Of a stretch of 64,000 nucleotides of DNA, positions 16,790 to 25,037 are shown piece by piece; the stretch's first letter is position 1; every line of letters starts with the position of its first letter. This DNA comes from Pseudomonas fluorescens (GTDB lineage Bacteria; Pseudomonadota; Gammaproteobacteria; Pseudomonadales; Pseudomonadaceae): NCBI RefSeq assembly GCF_005938625.1, contig NZ_VCNJ01000040.1:124001-188000 (forward strand), read 5' to 3'. The translations under genes were made by a program, and so were the position numbers. The notes beneath the pieces were generated by a model. It worked only from the letters and a program-made list of their open reading frames with translations, searched no databases and was not told the origin of the DNA.

Positions 16790-17885
16790 TTACAGCCCGG
16801 ACTTCAGGCTGGCATAAAGGTATTCGTCGATGTCACCGTCGAGTACCTTGTCGCAGTCGCTGCGTTCGATGTTGGTGCGCAGATCCTTGATCCGCGACGC
16901 ATCAAGCACGTACGAGCGAATCTGGTGACCCCAGCCGATATCCGACTTGGTGTCTTCCAGCGCTTGCGACGCGGCGTTGCGTTTCTGCATTTCCTGCTCG
17001 TACAACTTGGCCCGCAGCATTTTCATGGCGGTGTCCTTGTTGGCGTGCTGGGAACGTTCGTTCTGGCAGCTGACCACGGTGTTGGTCGGTACGTGAGTGA
17101 TACGTACGGCCGAGTCGGTGGTGTTTACGTGCTGACCACCGGCACCGGAGGAACGATAGGTGTCGATCCGCAGGTCTGCCGGGTTGATTTCGATTTCCAC
17201 CTTGTCGTCGATCTCTGGCGAGACGAACACCGCGGAGAACGAGGTGTGGCGACGGTTGCCGGAGTCGAACGGGCTCTTGCGCACCAGACGGTGCACGCCG
17301 ATCTCGGTACGCAGCCAGCCAAAAGCGTATTCGCCCTTGATGTGCACGGTCGCACCTTTGATACCGGCGACTTCACCGGCCGACAGTTCCATGATGGTCG
17401 CGTCGAAACCGCGCTTGTCAGCCCAGCGCAGGTACATGCGCAGCAGGATGTTGGCCCAGTCCTGGGCTTCGGTGCCGCCGGAACCGGCCTGGATGTCCAG
17501 GTACGCGTTGTTCGGGTCCATTTCATGGCTGAACATGCGGCGGAATTCCAGCTTGGCCAGATTTTCCTCGAGACGGGCCAGCTCGGCGACGACATCGCCC
17601 ACTGCGCCTTCGTCGTTTTCTTCGACGGCCATGTCCAGCAGGTCGCGGCAATCGGCCAGACCGCCGTTCAGTTCGTCGAGGGTATCGACGATCTGTGCCA
17701 GCGCGGCGCGCTCGCGGCCCAGTTCCTGGGCGTATTCAGGTTTGTTCCAGACGCTCGGATCTTCAAGCTCGCGATTGACTTCAGTCAGACGCTCATGCTT
17801 TTGATCGTAGTCAAAGATACCCCCGAATAGTTTCGGAGCGCTCGGACAGGTCCTTGATGGTGTTCAGGATCGGGTTGATTTCCAT
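16790..17885 (-). CDS. prfB: peptide chain release factor 2 (programmed +1 frameshift)
   Basis: RF2 is encoded in two frames. Frame one starts at ATG 17885 (MEINPILNTIKDLSERSE...) and reaches an in-frame TGA as codon 25 (17811-17813). After the +1 shift, translation continues with GAC at 17810-17812 to the stop at 16790, giving 364 residues, the usual RF2 length. The release motif SGAGGQHVNT (GGQ) and the stop-codon anticodon tripeptide SPF (in SPFDSGNRRHTSF) are present. RF2 releases peptides at UGA and UAA, so low RF2 favours its own frameshift. An ORF caller that ignores the shift reports only the second part. Confidence 0.96.
17811..17825 (-). promoter_or_regulatory. RF2 programmed frameshift signal
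   Basis: On the minus strand the site reads GGGGGTATCTTTGAC. The G-rich internal Shine-Dalgarno-like element sits three bases before CTT-TGA-C, the canonical slip site where tRNA-Leu moves from CUU to UUU. Confidence 0.95.
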
Positions 17886-18210
17886 GACGGGCAGCACTCG
17901 TTGGCGAACTTTTGAAAGCCGGCGAGTATAACGTAATCAGGCTGTGACGGCAGCCCGTCTGGCGGGTGTGGGGATCATTAAAGCCTTTGCCCTCACCCTA
18001 GCCCTCTCCCAGAGGTAGAGGGGACCGATTGGGGGATATTTGAGAGGTACGCCGACGTGAAAGGGCTTGGCTGAATCCGGAAATGCCAAGCTTGCAGATC
18101 CATAATCGACTCGGCCGATCAGGTCGATGTACAGCGCCAGACACCTCGGTCGGCCCCCTCGCCCTCTGGGAGAGGGCTGGGCGGGCGGCGTTCCGATGAG
18201 GGAAAGGGCG
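17886..18210. repeat. roughly 200-base intergenic element with inverted ends, copy 2, plus prfB upstream region
   Basis: From 17990 to about 18188 the gap holds a second copy of the element at 10756-10934. CCCTCACCCTAGCCCTCTCC is at the left and GAGAGGGCTGGGCGGGCGG at the right. The interior (GATTGGGGGATATTTGAGAG..., ATCCATAATCGACTCGGCC...) aligns with copy 1 except for about 21 extra bases. On the minus strand a TATACT -10-like hexamer (17925-17930) precedes prfB by about 40 bases. Confidence 0.75.
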
Positions 18211-19212
18211 TTACTCGATCCCGACCTGATTACGCCCGTTGTTCTTGGCCAGGTACAGGCCCCGGTCCGCCGCCGAAATCAGCAACCGGCAATCACTGCC
18301 CGCCTGCGGCACCATCGTTGCCAAACCAATACTGATCGTCAGGCTCGCGCCTTCAGCCGGGGCGTTATGCGGAATATTCAGCGCGGCCACGGTCTGACGC
18401 AATTTCTCTGCAACCAGCCGCGCACCACCCGGCGAGGTGTTCGGCAACACCAGCACAAACTCTTCCCCGCCATAACGCGCAGGCAGGTCCGATGGTCGCG
18501 CGCTAGCGTCACGGATCGCCGTGGCGACCTTGCGCAGCGCTTCATCGCCTTCAACGTGACCAAAACTGTCGTTGTAGGACTTGAAGTAATCAACATCGAT
18601 CATCAACAACGACAACTGGCTCTGATCACGCAGCGAACGGCGCCACTCCAGCTCCAGGTATTCGTCAAAGTGGCGGCGGTTGGACAGCCCGGTCAAGCCA
18701 TCGGAGTTCATCAAGCGCTGCAACACCAGATTGGTGTCGAGCAATTGCTGCTGACTGACCCGCAGAGCGCGGTACGCGGCATCACGTTGCAACAACGTCA
18801 TGTACGAGCGCGAGTGATAGCGGATGCGCGCGACCAGTTCGATGGTGTCCGGCAGTTTCACCAGATAATCGTTGGCCCCGGCGGAGAACGCCGCGCTCTT
18901 GATCAGCGGGTCTTCCTTGGTCGACAGGACGATGATCGGAATGTCCTTGGTCGCCGGGTGATTGCGGTATTCGCGCACCAGGCTGAGGCCATCGAGGCCG
19001 GGCATCACCAGGTCCTGCAGGATCACCGTCGGTTTGATCCGCACGGCTTGGGCGATTGCCTGATGAGGGTCGGAGCAAAAGTGAAAGTCGATGTTCTCTT
19101 CGTTCGACAGCCCACGGCGCACGGCTTCGCCGATCATCGCCTGATCGTCCACCAACAACACCATGGCGGCGTTTTCGTCGGTTTTAATGTCGTCGATCTG
19201 TAAGTCATTCAT
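18211..19212 (-). CDS. wspR: WspR: response-regulator diguanylate cyclase
   Basis: A 333-residue output protein of the Wsp system that makes c-di-GMP from two GTP when phosphorylated. The N-terminal receiver (about 18-135) has the phospho-acceptor Asp in VILQDLVMPGLDGLS and the conserved Lys in YLVKLPD. A helical linker follows, then a GGDEF domain with active GGEEF (ARYGGEEFVLVLP). The product-inhibition I-site RxxD is intact as RPSD five residues before GGEEF. Start ATG 19212. It is last in the wsp cluster, 48 bases after wspF. Confidence 0.97.
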   Translation of the reverse strand: MNDLQIDDIKTDENAAMVLLVDDQAMIGEAVRRGLSNEENIDFHFCSDPHQAIAQAVRIKPTVILQDLVMPGLDGLSLVREYRNHPATKDIPIIVLSTKEDPLIKSAAFSAGANDYLVKLPDTIELVARIRYHSRSYMTLLQRDAAYRALRVSQQQLLDTNLVLQRLMNSDGLTGLSNRRHFDEYLELEWRRSLRDQSQLSLLMIDVDYFKSYNDSFGHVEGDEALRKVATAIRDASARPSDLPARYGGEEFVLVLPNTSPGGARLVAEKLRQTVAALNIPHNAPAEGASLTISIGLATMVPQAGSDCRLLISAADRGLYLAKNNGRNQVGIE

Positions 19213-19260
19213 GGGCGGTCACCTGAGTACTGCGGGGGCCAGGATTGCGGATAAACCTGT

Positions 19261-20271
19261 TCATTTTGGGAAAACCTCCAGCAATCGTGGCGCTATCTTT
19301 TCCAGTGGACGGATTTCAACGGCAGCATCAATAGCCGCAGCAGCCTTGGGCATGCCGTACACCGCACTGCTTTGCTGATCCTGCGCGATGGTCAAGTAGC
19401 CCTGTTGGCGCATGAGCTTAAGCCCTTGCGCCCCGTCGCGTCCCATCCCGGTCAATAAAACCCCGACGGCGTCGCCATTCCAATAACTGGCGACACTCTC
19501 GAAAAACACGTCGATCGAGGGCCGATAGATTTCGTTGACCGGCTCGGCGGTGTAGGCCAGCGTGCCGTTTTTCAACAAGCGGATATGGTGATTGGTGCCG
19601 GCCAGCAGCACCGCGCCCGCTTGCGGCGGTTCGCCTTCGCGGGCCAGACGCACATCGAGGCCGCTGGCGCTGGCCAGCCATTCGGCCATCCCGGCAGCGA
19701 AGACCTGATCGACATGCTGCACCAGCACAATGGCCGCCGAGAAATCCTTCGGCAAGCCTTTGAGCAGCACTTCCAGTGCCGCCGGCCCGCCTGCGGATGA
19801 GCCGATCGCCACAAGCCGCTGACAGGAACCAGAGCTGCGCTGGGCCGTCGGTGCCGGACGCGAACGTTGCGGCTTGTCGCCGATCAGCCAGCCAATATTG
19901 AGGATCTTGCGCAGCAATGGCGCCGCGGCTTCCCGAGCATCACCGGCACCGAGGGCCGGGGTATCGACCACGTCCAGCGCGCCGTGGCCCATGGCTTCAA
20001 AGACCCGATGCACGTTCTGCTGGCGATCGACCGTCACAATGACGATGGCACACGGGCTTTCAGCCATGATCCGGCGCGTGGCTTCGACGCCGTCCATCAC
20101 CGGCATGATCAGATCCATGAGGATCAGATCCGGGGTGTTTTCGGCGCACAGTTGCACTGCCTCGGCGCCGTTGCGGGCCACCCAGAGCACTTGATGCGTT
20201 GGCTCGAAGGCCAGCGCTCGGCGCAGTGCTTCCACCGCCATGGGCATGTCGTTGACGATTGCGATCTTCAT
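19261..20271 (-). CDS. wspF: WspF: CheB-like protein-glutamate methylesterase
   Basis: A 336-residue CheB homologue that demethylates WspA and so resets the pathway. Receiver domain: Asp in LILMDLIMPVMDG. Esterase domain with the full triad: Ser in GSSAGGPAALE, His in VLVQHVDQVF, Asp in LTGMGRDGAQG. The ATG overlaps the wspE stop by four bases (ATGA). In other pseudomonads, loss of wspF locks WspR on and gives wrinkly, aggregating colonies; this copy looks intact. Confidence 0.97.
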   Translation of the reverse strand: MKIAIVNDMPMAVEALRRALAFEPTHQVLWVARNGAEAVQLCAENTPDLILMDLIMPVMDGVEATRRIMAESPCAIVIVTVDRQQNVHRVFEAMGHGALDVVDTPALGAGDAREAAAPLLRKILNIGWLIGDKPQRSRPAPTAQRSSGSCQRLVAIGSSAGGPAALEVLLKGLPKDFSAAIVLVQHVDQVFAAGMAEWLASASGLDVRLAREGEPPQAGAVLLAGTNHHIRLLKNGTLAYTAEPVNEIYRPSIDVFFESVASYWNGDAVGVLLTGMGRDGAQGLKLMRQQGYLTIAQDQQSSAVYGMPKAAAAIDAAVEIRPLEKIAPRLLEVFPK

Positions 20272-22556
20272 GCCCGCGCTCCTCCGATAAGCTCGACCAC
20301 TGCGTCGAGCAGGGCGTCGTCATGAAAACTGGCTTTGGCTAAATAGTAGTCCGCCCCGGCATCGAGTCCACGGCGGCGATCCTCTTCCCGATCCTTGTAC
20401 GACACGACCATCACCGGCAGCGATTGCAGACGATTGTCGCGGCGCAGCAGGGTGACCAGTTCGATGCCGTCCATGCGCGGCATGTCGATGTCGGTGATCA
20501 GCAAATCGAAGTCCTCCGAACGCAGTGCGTTCCAACCATCCATGCCGTCCACCGCCACCGCTACGTCGTAGCCGCGATTGAGCAGCAGTTTGCGTTGCAG
20601 CTCGCGCACGGTCAGCGAGTCGTCGACCACCAGCACCCGTTTACGCGCAGCTTCTGCGGCCTGATTGCCGTGGCGGGCGATGCGTTCAAGACGCCCGGTA
20701 TTGAGCAGTTTGTCCACCGAACGCAGCATGTCTTCGACGTCGACGATCAACACTACCGAGCCGTCGTCGAGCAAAGCCCCGGCAGAGATGTCCTGCACTT
20801 TGCCCAGACGCTCGTCGAGTGGCAAGACCACCAAGGTGCGCTCGCCAATGAAGCGCTCCACGGCAACGCCATAAACCGCATCGCGCTCGCGGATCACCAC
20901 GACTTTGAGAGTTTCGCCGCTGTTCTGGCTGGCCGGACGGTTAAGCAACTGGCTGGCCGCGACCAGCCCGATGTGCTGGCCTTCGTGCCAGAAATGCTGA
21001 CGGCCCTCGACCTGCACGATGTCTTCCGGGGCCAGATCGCACATGCGTTCGATGTGCGCCAGCGGGAAGGCGTAGGCCTCTTCGCCGACTTCCACCACCA
21101 GACTGCGCACCACCGACAAGGTCAGCGGCACTTCCAGATGGAAGCGACTGCCCTCGCCCGCCGTCTGTTCCAGCACCACGGCGCCGCGCAACTGGCGGAC
21201 CATGTGTTGAACGGCATCGAGGCCGACACCCCGGCCAGACACCTCGGTGACGGTGTCACGCAAGCTGAAACCGGGGAGGAACAGGAACGTCAGCAGTTCT
21301 TCTTCGCTTAACTGCGCCGCCGTTTCCGCTGGGGATAACTGCCGCTCAATGATGCTGCGGCGGACCTTTTCCAGATCGACGCCGTTGCCGTCATCGCTCA
21401 ATTCCAGCACCAGCAGTCCGGCCTGATGCGAGGCACGCAGGCGGATCAGACCCTCTTCGGATTTGCCTTTGAGCAGACGCTGCTCCGGGGTTTCGATGCC
21501 GTGATCGACGGCATTGCGCAGCAAATGGGTCAGCGGCGCTTCGAGCTTTTCCAGCACATCGCGATCGACCTGGGTTTTCTCGCCTTCGATCTCCAGGCGT
21601 ACCTGTTTGCCGAGACTGCGGCCCAGATCACGGACCATGCGCACCTGACCGGTGAGGACATCGGCGAATGGCCGCATGCGACAGGCCAGCGCCGTGTCGT
21701 AGAGCACTTGCGCACGCTGACTGGCCTGCCAGGCGAATTCGTCCAGCTCGGCGTTTTTCTCGCTCAGTAGCTGCTGGGATTCGGCGAGCAAACGGCGCGC
21801 GTCTTCCAGGGCTTCCAGAGCTTCAAGGCTCAGCGCGTGCTCCTTGAGGTGGACGTTGAGATTTTCCAGCGCCCGCAGACCGTTGTTCTGCATACGTTTG
21901 AGGCGTTGCATGGTCGCCAGATGCGGCTTGAGCCGCTGGGTTTCCACCAGCGATTTGCTCGACAGATCGAGCAGGCTGTTCAGGCGCTCGGCGGTGACAC
22001 GCAAGACACGCTCGCCACCTTCGGTGGAGCGTTTGCTTTTGCGTGGCGTCGGCTCGGAGGGCTCGACCGGCGCGTCCATGACCGGAGCTGGCGCGGGTTC
22101 AAAGACCGGCGGCGCTTCAAGTTGCAACTCGGCCATCGGCGGTGCAATCAGCGTTGCCGGCGGTGCCGACGGATCGAGCAAACCCGCCATCAACGCCACG
22201 TAAGCTTCAATATCGCTCGCTTGCGGCGCATTGGCTGGCGTGGCGATGCGCATCAGCAAATCGGTGCCCTGCAACAACGCATCAATGTGCTCGGGCCGCA
22301 GCAACAACCGCCCTTCCTGCGCACAGACCAGACAATCTTCCATGACATGAGCGACGCTGACGCCGCTGTCGATACCGACTATCCGCGCCGCACCCTTGAG
22401 CGAGTGCGCCGCGCGCATGCACGATTCCAGTTGATCGGCCTGGGTCGGATTACGCTCCAGCGCCAGCAGCCCGGCGCTGAGGACTTGGGTCTGCGCTTCG
22501 GCTTCGAGACTGAACAGCTCGAGCAGCGAGGCGTCGCGCATTTGCTCGGGGGTCAT
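20268..22556 (-). CDS. wspE: WspE: CheA-type histidine kinase with C-terminal receiver
   Basis: A 762-residue hybrid kinase that phosphorylates WspR and WspF. Domains in order: HPt with the phospho-His in RAAHSLKGAARIVG (about residue 50); a variable proline-rich linker (about 135-180); a dimerisation helix pair; an HATPase with HLLRNAVDHGIETPEQ, SDDGNGVDLEKV and GRGVGLDAVQ; a CheW-like domain; and a C-terminal receiver (LLITDIDMPRMDGIEL). It overlaps wspD and wspF by four bases at each end, as expected for a tightly coupled operon. Confidence 0.97.
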   Translation of the reverse strand: MTPEQMRDASLLELFSLEAEAQTQVLSAGLLALERNPTQADQLESCMRAAHSLKGAARIVGIDSGVSVAHVMEDCLVCAQEGRLLLRPEHIDALLQGTDLLMRIATPANAPQASDIEAYVALMAGLLDPSAPPATLIAPPMAELQLEAPPVFEPAPAPVMDAPVEPSEPTPRKSKRSTEGGERVLRVTAERLNSLLDLSSKSLVETQRLKPHLATMQRLKRMQNNGLRALENLNVHLKEHALSLEALEALEDARRLLAESQQLLSEKNAELDEFAWQASQRAQVLYDTALACRMRPFADVLTGQVRMVRDLGRSLGKQVRLEIEGEKTQVDRDVLEKLEAPLTHLLRNAVDHGIETPEQRLLKGKSEEGLIRLRASHQAGLLVLELSDDGNGVDLEKVRRSIIERQLSPAETAAQLSEEELLTFLFLPGFSLRDTVTEVSGRGVGLDAVQHMVRQLRGAVVLEQTAGEGSRFHLEVPLTLSVVRSLVVEVGEEAYAFPLAHIERMCDLAPEDIVQVEGRQHFWHEGQHIGLVAASQLLNRPASQNSGETLKVVVIRERDAVYGVAVERFIGERTLVVLPLDERLGKVQDISAGALLDDGSVVLIVDVEDMLRSVDKLLNTGRLERIARHGNQAAEAARKRVLVVDDSLTVRELQRKLLLNRGYDVAVAVDGMDGWNALRSEDFDLLITDIDMPRMDGIELVTLLRRDNRLQSLPVMVVSYKDREEDRRRGLDAGADYYLAKASFHDDALLDAVVELIGGARA

Positions 22557-23236
22557 GTGAGGCTCCGGGTCACGGCGGACAACAGCTGTTCTTCATCCAG
22601 CCAGCGCAAACTGCGACCGCGATATTGCAGAACGCCACGGGTGTATTTGGCACTGGCTTGCGCGCCGGACTGCGAGGCGGCATCGAGAATGCGTTCGTCG
22701 ATGGCGTGAATGCCGTCAACTTCATCCACCGGCACCACCACCGGCCCGCCATGCGCAGCGATGATCAGCATGCGCGGCATGATTCGCGCCCCCGTGGCCG
22801 GCGCGGCGTTGCCATCCAGATCGAGCAGTTCGACCAGCGACAGGCACGCCACCAGCGCGCCGCGCACATTGGCCACGCCGAGCAAGGCGCGCGAGCGCTG
22901 GTGCGGTAACGAGTGAATCGCCTGCAGCGGTGCGACCTCAACGAGACTGCGCGTCGCCAGCCCCAGCCATTCTTCGCCGAGACGGAACATCAACAGCGAG
23001 CGGGTTTTCACATCGCTTTCCACGGCGATCGCCACCGGATCACGCTCATCCTGCTGCAACGCATAACGATCAAGCAGGCGCGTGGCGGCGGCGGAATACA
23101 CCGAGCAATTGCGGCAATGAATATGCTCTTCCAGCAGCGGGCAGGACTTGTCGCCATGAATGCCGATGCGGTTCCAGCAATCATCGATGGCCCGGGCATC
23201 TTCGTGGGTGACGTTAAAGGTGTCGGACGGGATCAT
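22553..23236 (-). CDS. wspD: WspD: CheW-like scaffold protein
   Basis: A 227-residue adaptor. The C-terminal two thirds are a CheW domain (SLLMFRLGEEWLGLATRSLVEVAP; HQRSRALLGVANVRGALVACLSL). The N-terminus adds a Cys/His cluster, SCPLLEEHIHCRNCSVYS, which may bind metal; this extension is, as I recall, characteristic of WspD. It couples the receptor WspA to WspE. Four-base overlaps with wspC and wspE. Confidence 0.95.
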   Translation of the reverse strand: MIPSDTFNVTHEDARAIDDCWNRIGIHGDKSCPLLEEHIHCRNCSVYSAAATRLLDRYALQQDERDPVAIAVESDVKTRSLLMFRLGEEWLGLATRSLVEVAPLQAIHSLPHQRSRALLGVANVRGALVACLSLVELLDLDGNAAPATGARIMPRMLIIAAHGGPVVVPVDEVDGIHAIDERILDAASQSGAQASAKYTRGVLQYRGRSLRWLDEEQLLSAVTRSLT

Positions 23237-24504
23237 CGTTTAAGCTCACTGTCGGCGGTGCGGCCGCTGCGGGCGGCGCGCTCCTGCAATCGTCTGGCAC
23301 CCGCCGTGTCGCCCTGAGCCTGTAGCAGCGCAGCCAGGTGCATCAACGCTTCGGGGTGTTGCGGTTCGAGGTACAACGCTTTGCGATAGAAACCCTGCGC
23401 TTCGAGGGTCAGGCCGGCGACATCGCTGAGCAGGCCGAGCCAGTAAAACACTTGGGCCACCGGCTCGTGGCTGCGCAAATACTGTTCGCAGGCAGCGCGG
23501 GCCTCGGCACTTTTGCCTTCGTTGGCCAATGCAGCGATGTTGGCCAGCAGGGTCGCCGCGTCCGGGTTGGCGCTTTTGCTGGCGGTCGGCAGTGGCGTTA
23601 CGGCGGCAAACGGTCGAGTGCGCACCGGTGCTGGCGGCGTGCTGCGAGGCGGTTGGCTGACCGGCACCACGACGGGCTTGGGCGTTGGCAACGGCTCGGG
23701 GTGCGGATCACTGTGGCGACTGAACGCAAACGACTGCGGGATACCGATTGAACGCATGCCCAAACGTCCGAGCAGACTGCCCTCGGCCGGGCCGATAAAC
23801 AGCACGCCGTCGAAATGAGTCAGGCGTTTGAGCACCTCGAACACCAGTTTTTGCGTTGGCTGATCGAAATAGATCAGCAGGTTGCGGCAGAACACGAAAT
23901 CGAACGCCGGCTCGCTGGCCAGCAGCGTCGGATCGAGCACATTACCGACCTGCAAACGCACCTGCTCACGTACGTTCTCGTTGACCCGATGGCCTTCTTG
24001 CTCAGACGTGAAATGCCGGTCGCGAAAGTCCAGATCCTGACCGCGAAACGAATTCTTGCCATACAACGCACGCCGCGCTTTCTCCACCGACAGTGGGCTG
24101 ACGTCCATGCCGTCGACCTTGAACTGATGCGGTTTGAGCCCGGCATCGAGCAAGGCCATGGCGATCGAATAGGGTTCTTCGCCGGTTGAACATGGCAGGC
24201 TGAGAATACGCAGCGCACGCATGTTGTTCAGCTCGGCGAGGCGATTGCGCGCCAGTTTGCCCAGCGTGGCGAAGGATTCCGGGTAACGGAAAAACCACGT
24301 TTCCGGGACGATCACTGCTTCGATCAGCGCCTGCTGTTCGTCCCGCGAGCCTTGCAATAACTGCCAGTACTCATCGGCATGCGCGGCTTGCGAAAGTGTT
24401 GTGCGCTGGCGCACGGCGCGCTCAATGATCGCCGGACCCACCGATGTAACATCGAGGCCGATGCGTTCCTTGAGGAAGTCGAAAAAGCGCTGATCGCTGC
24501 TCAT
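23233..24504 (-). CDS. wspC: WspC: CheR-like methyltransferase with TPR region
   Basis: A 423-residue SAM-dependent receptor methyltransferase. The CheR domain spans about 1-275: PETWFFRYPESF, the SAM-binding LSLPCSTGEEPYSIAMALLDAG, and FVFCRNLLIYFD. A proline-rich linker with PxxP repeats (about 280-320) leads to a C-terminal TPR region (about 330-415; YLRSHEPVAQVFYWLGLL, ALYLEPQHPEALMHLAALLQ). It methylates WspA to raise signalling, opposing WspF. Confidence 0.96.
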   Translation of the reverse strand: MSSDQRFFDFLKERIGLDVTSVGPAIIERAVRQRTTLSQAAHADEYWQLLQGSRDEQQALIEAVIVPETWFFRYPESFATLGKLARNRLAELNNMRALRILSLPCSTGEEPYSIAMALLDAGLKPHQFKVDGMDVSPLSVEKARRALYGKNSFRGQDLDFRDRHFTSEQEGHRVNENVREQVRLQVGNVLDPTLLASEPAFDFVFCRNLLIYFDQPTQKLVFEVLKRLTHFDGVLFIGPAEGSLLGRLGMRSIGIPQSFAFSRHSDPHPEPLPTPKPVVVPVSQPPRSTPPAPVRTRPFAAVTPLPTASKSANPDAATLLANIAALANEGKSAEARAACEQYLRSHEPVAQVFYWLGLLSDVAGLTLEAQGFYRKALYLEPQHPEALMHLAALLQAQGDTAGARRLQERAARSGRTADSELKR

Positions 24505-25037
24505 GACTGCGCCTCAAGCTGCGCCGGATTCAGCGGCGGATCGGGGAACAGCAAGGCGCGCACGGCGTTATCGAGCAAGTCCTTGACCCGCACCCACTGC
24601 ACCAATCCCTGGGCGTCTTCGCGCACCGGGCCGAGGTAAGGCGCCTCGCGGTTGTCGAGGCCATAAGGCTGAAATTCCTGCGGATGGCAACGCAGGGTGT
24701 CGGTGGCCTGTTCGAGAATCAGCCCGAGCCATTGCGCCGGTTGCGACTCTTCAGGCTGGTAGTTGACGAGCACAAGACGCGTACTGGTGCGCGCCTCAGC
24801 GGGATGGCCGAAGGTCAACGCACTGAGGTCAATCACCGGCACTACCGCGCCACGATAGGCGAACACCCCGGCGACCCATTGCGGTGCCCGGGCAATCGGC
24901 TTCAACGGCAGGCGCGGCAGCACCTCCGCCACTTCGGTAGCGCGCAAGGCGTAACGCTCGCTGCCGATGCGAAACAGCAGAAACAACGCCGGCTTCGCCA
25001 CTGGTGCAGCGCCGCGTTTGGCGATGATGTCGCTCAT
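24501..25037 (-). CDS. wspB: WspB: CheW-like scaffold protein
   Basis: A 178-residue CheW-domain protein (FLLFRIGSERYALRATEVAEVLP; APQWVAGVFAYRGAVVPVIDLSAL). It links WspA to the WspE kinase core together with WspD. Its ATG overlaps the wspA TGA by one base (TGATG), and its stop overlaps wspC by four bases. Confidence 0.95.
   Translation of the reverse strand: MSDIIAKRGAAPVAKPALFLLFRIGSERYALRATEVAEVLPRLPLKPIARAPQWVAGVFAYRGAVVPVIDLSALTFGHPAEARTSTRLVLVNYQPEESQPAQWLGLILEQATDTLRCHPQEFQPYGLDNREAPYLGPVREDAQGLVQWVRVKDLLDNAVRALLFPDPPLNPAQLEAQS

Noticed and set aside
17632..17883. Possible sequencing frameshift in prfB
   Set aside because: The break is the canonical RF2 programmed frameshift site, not an error.
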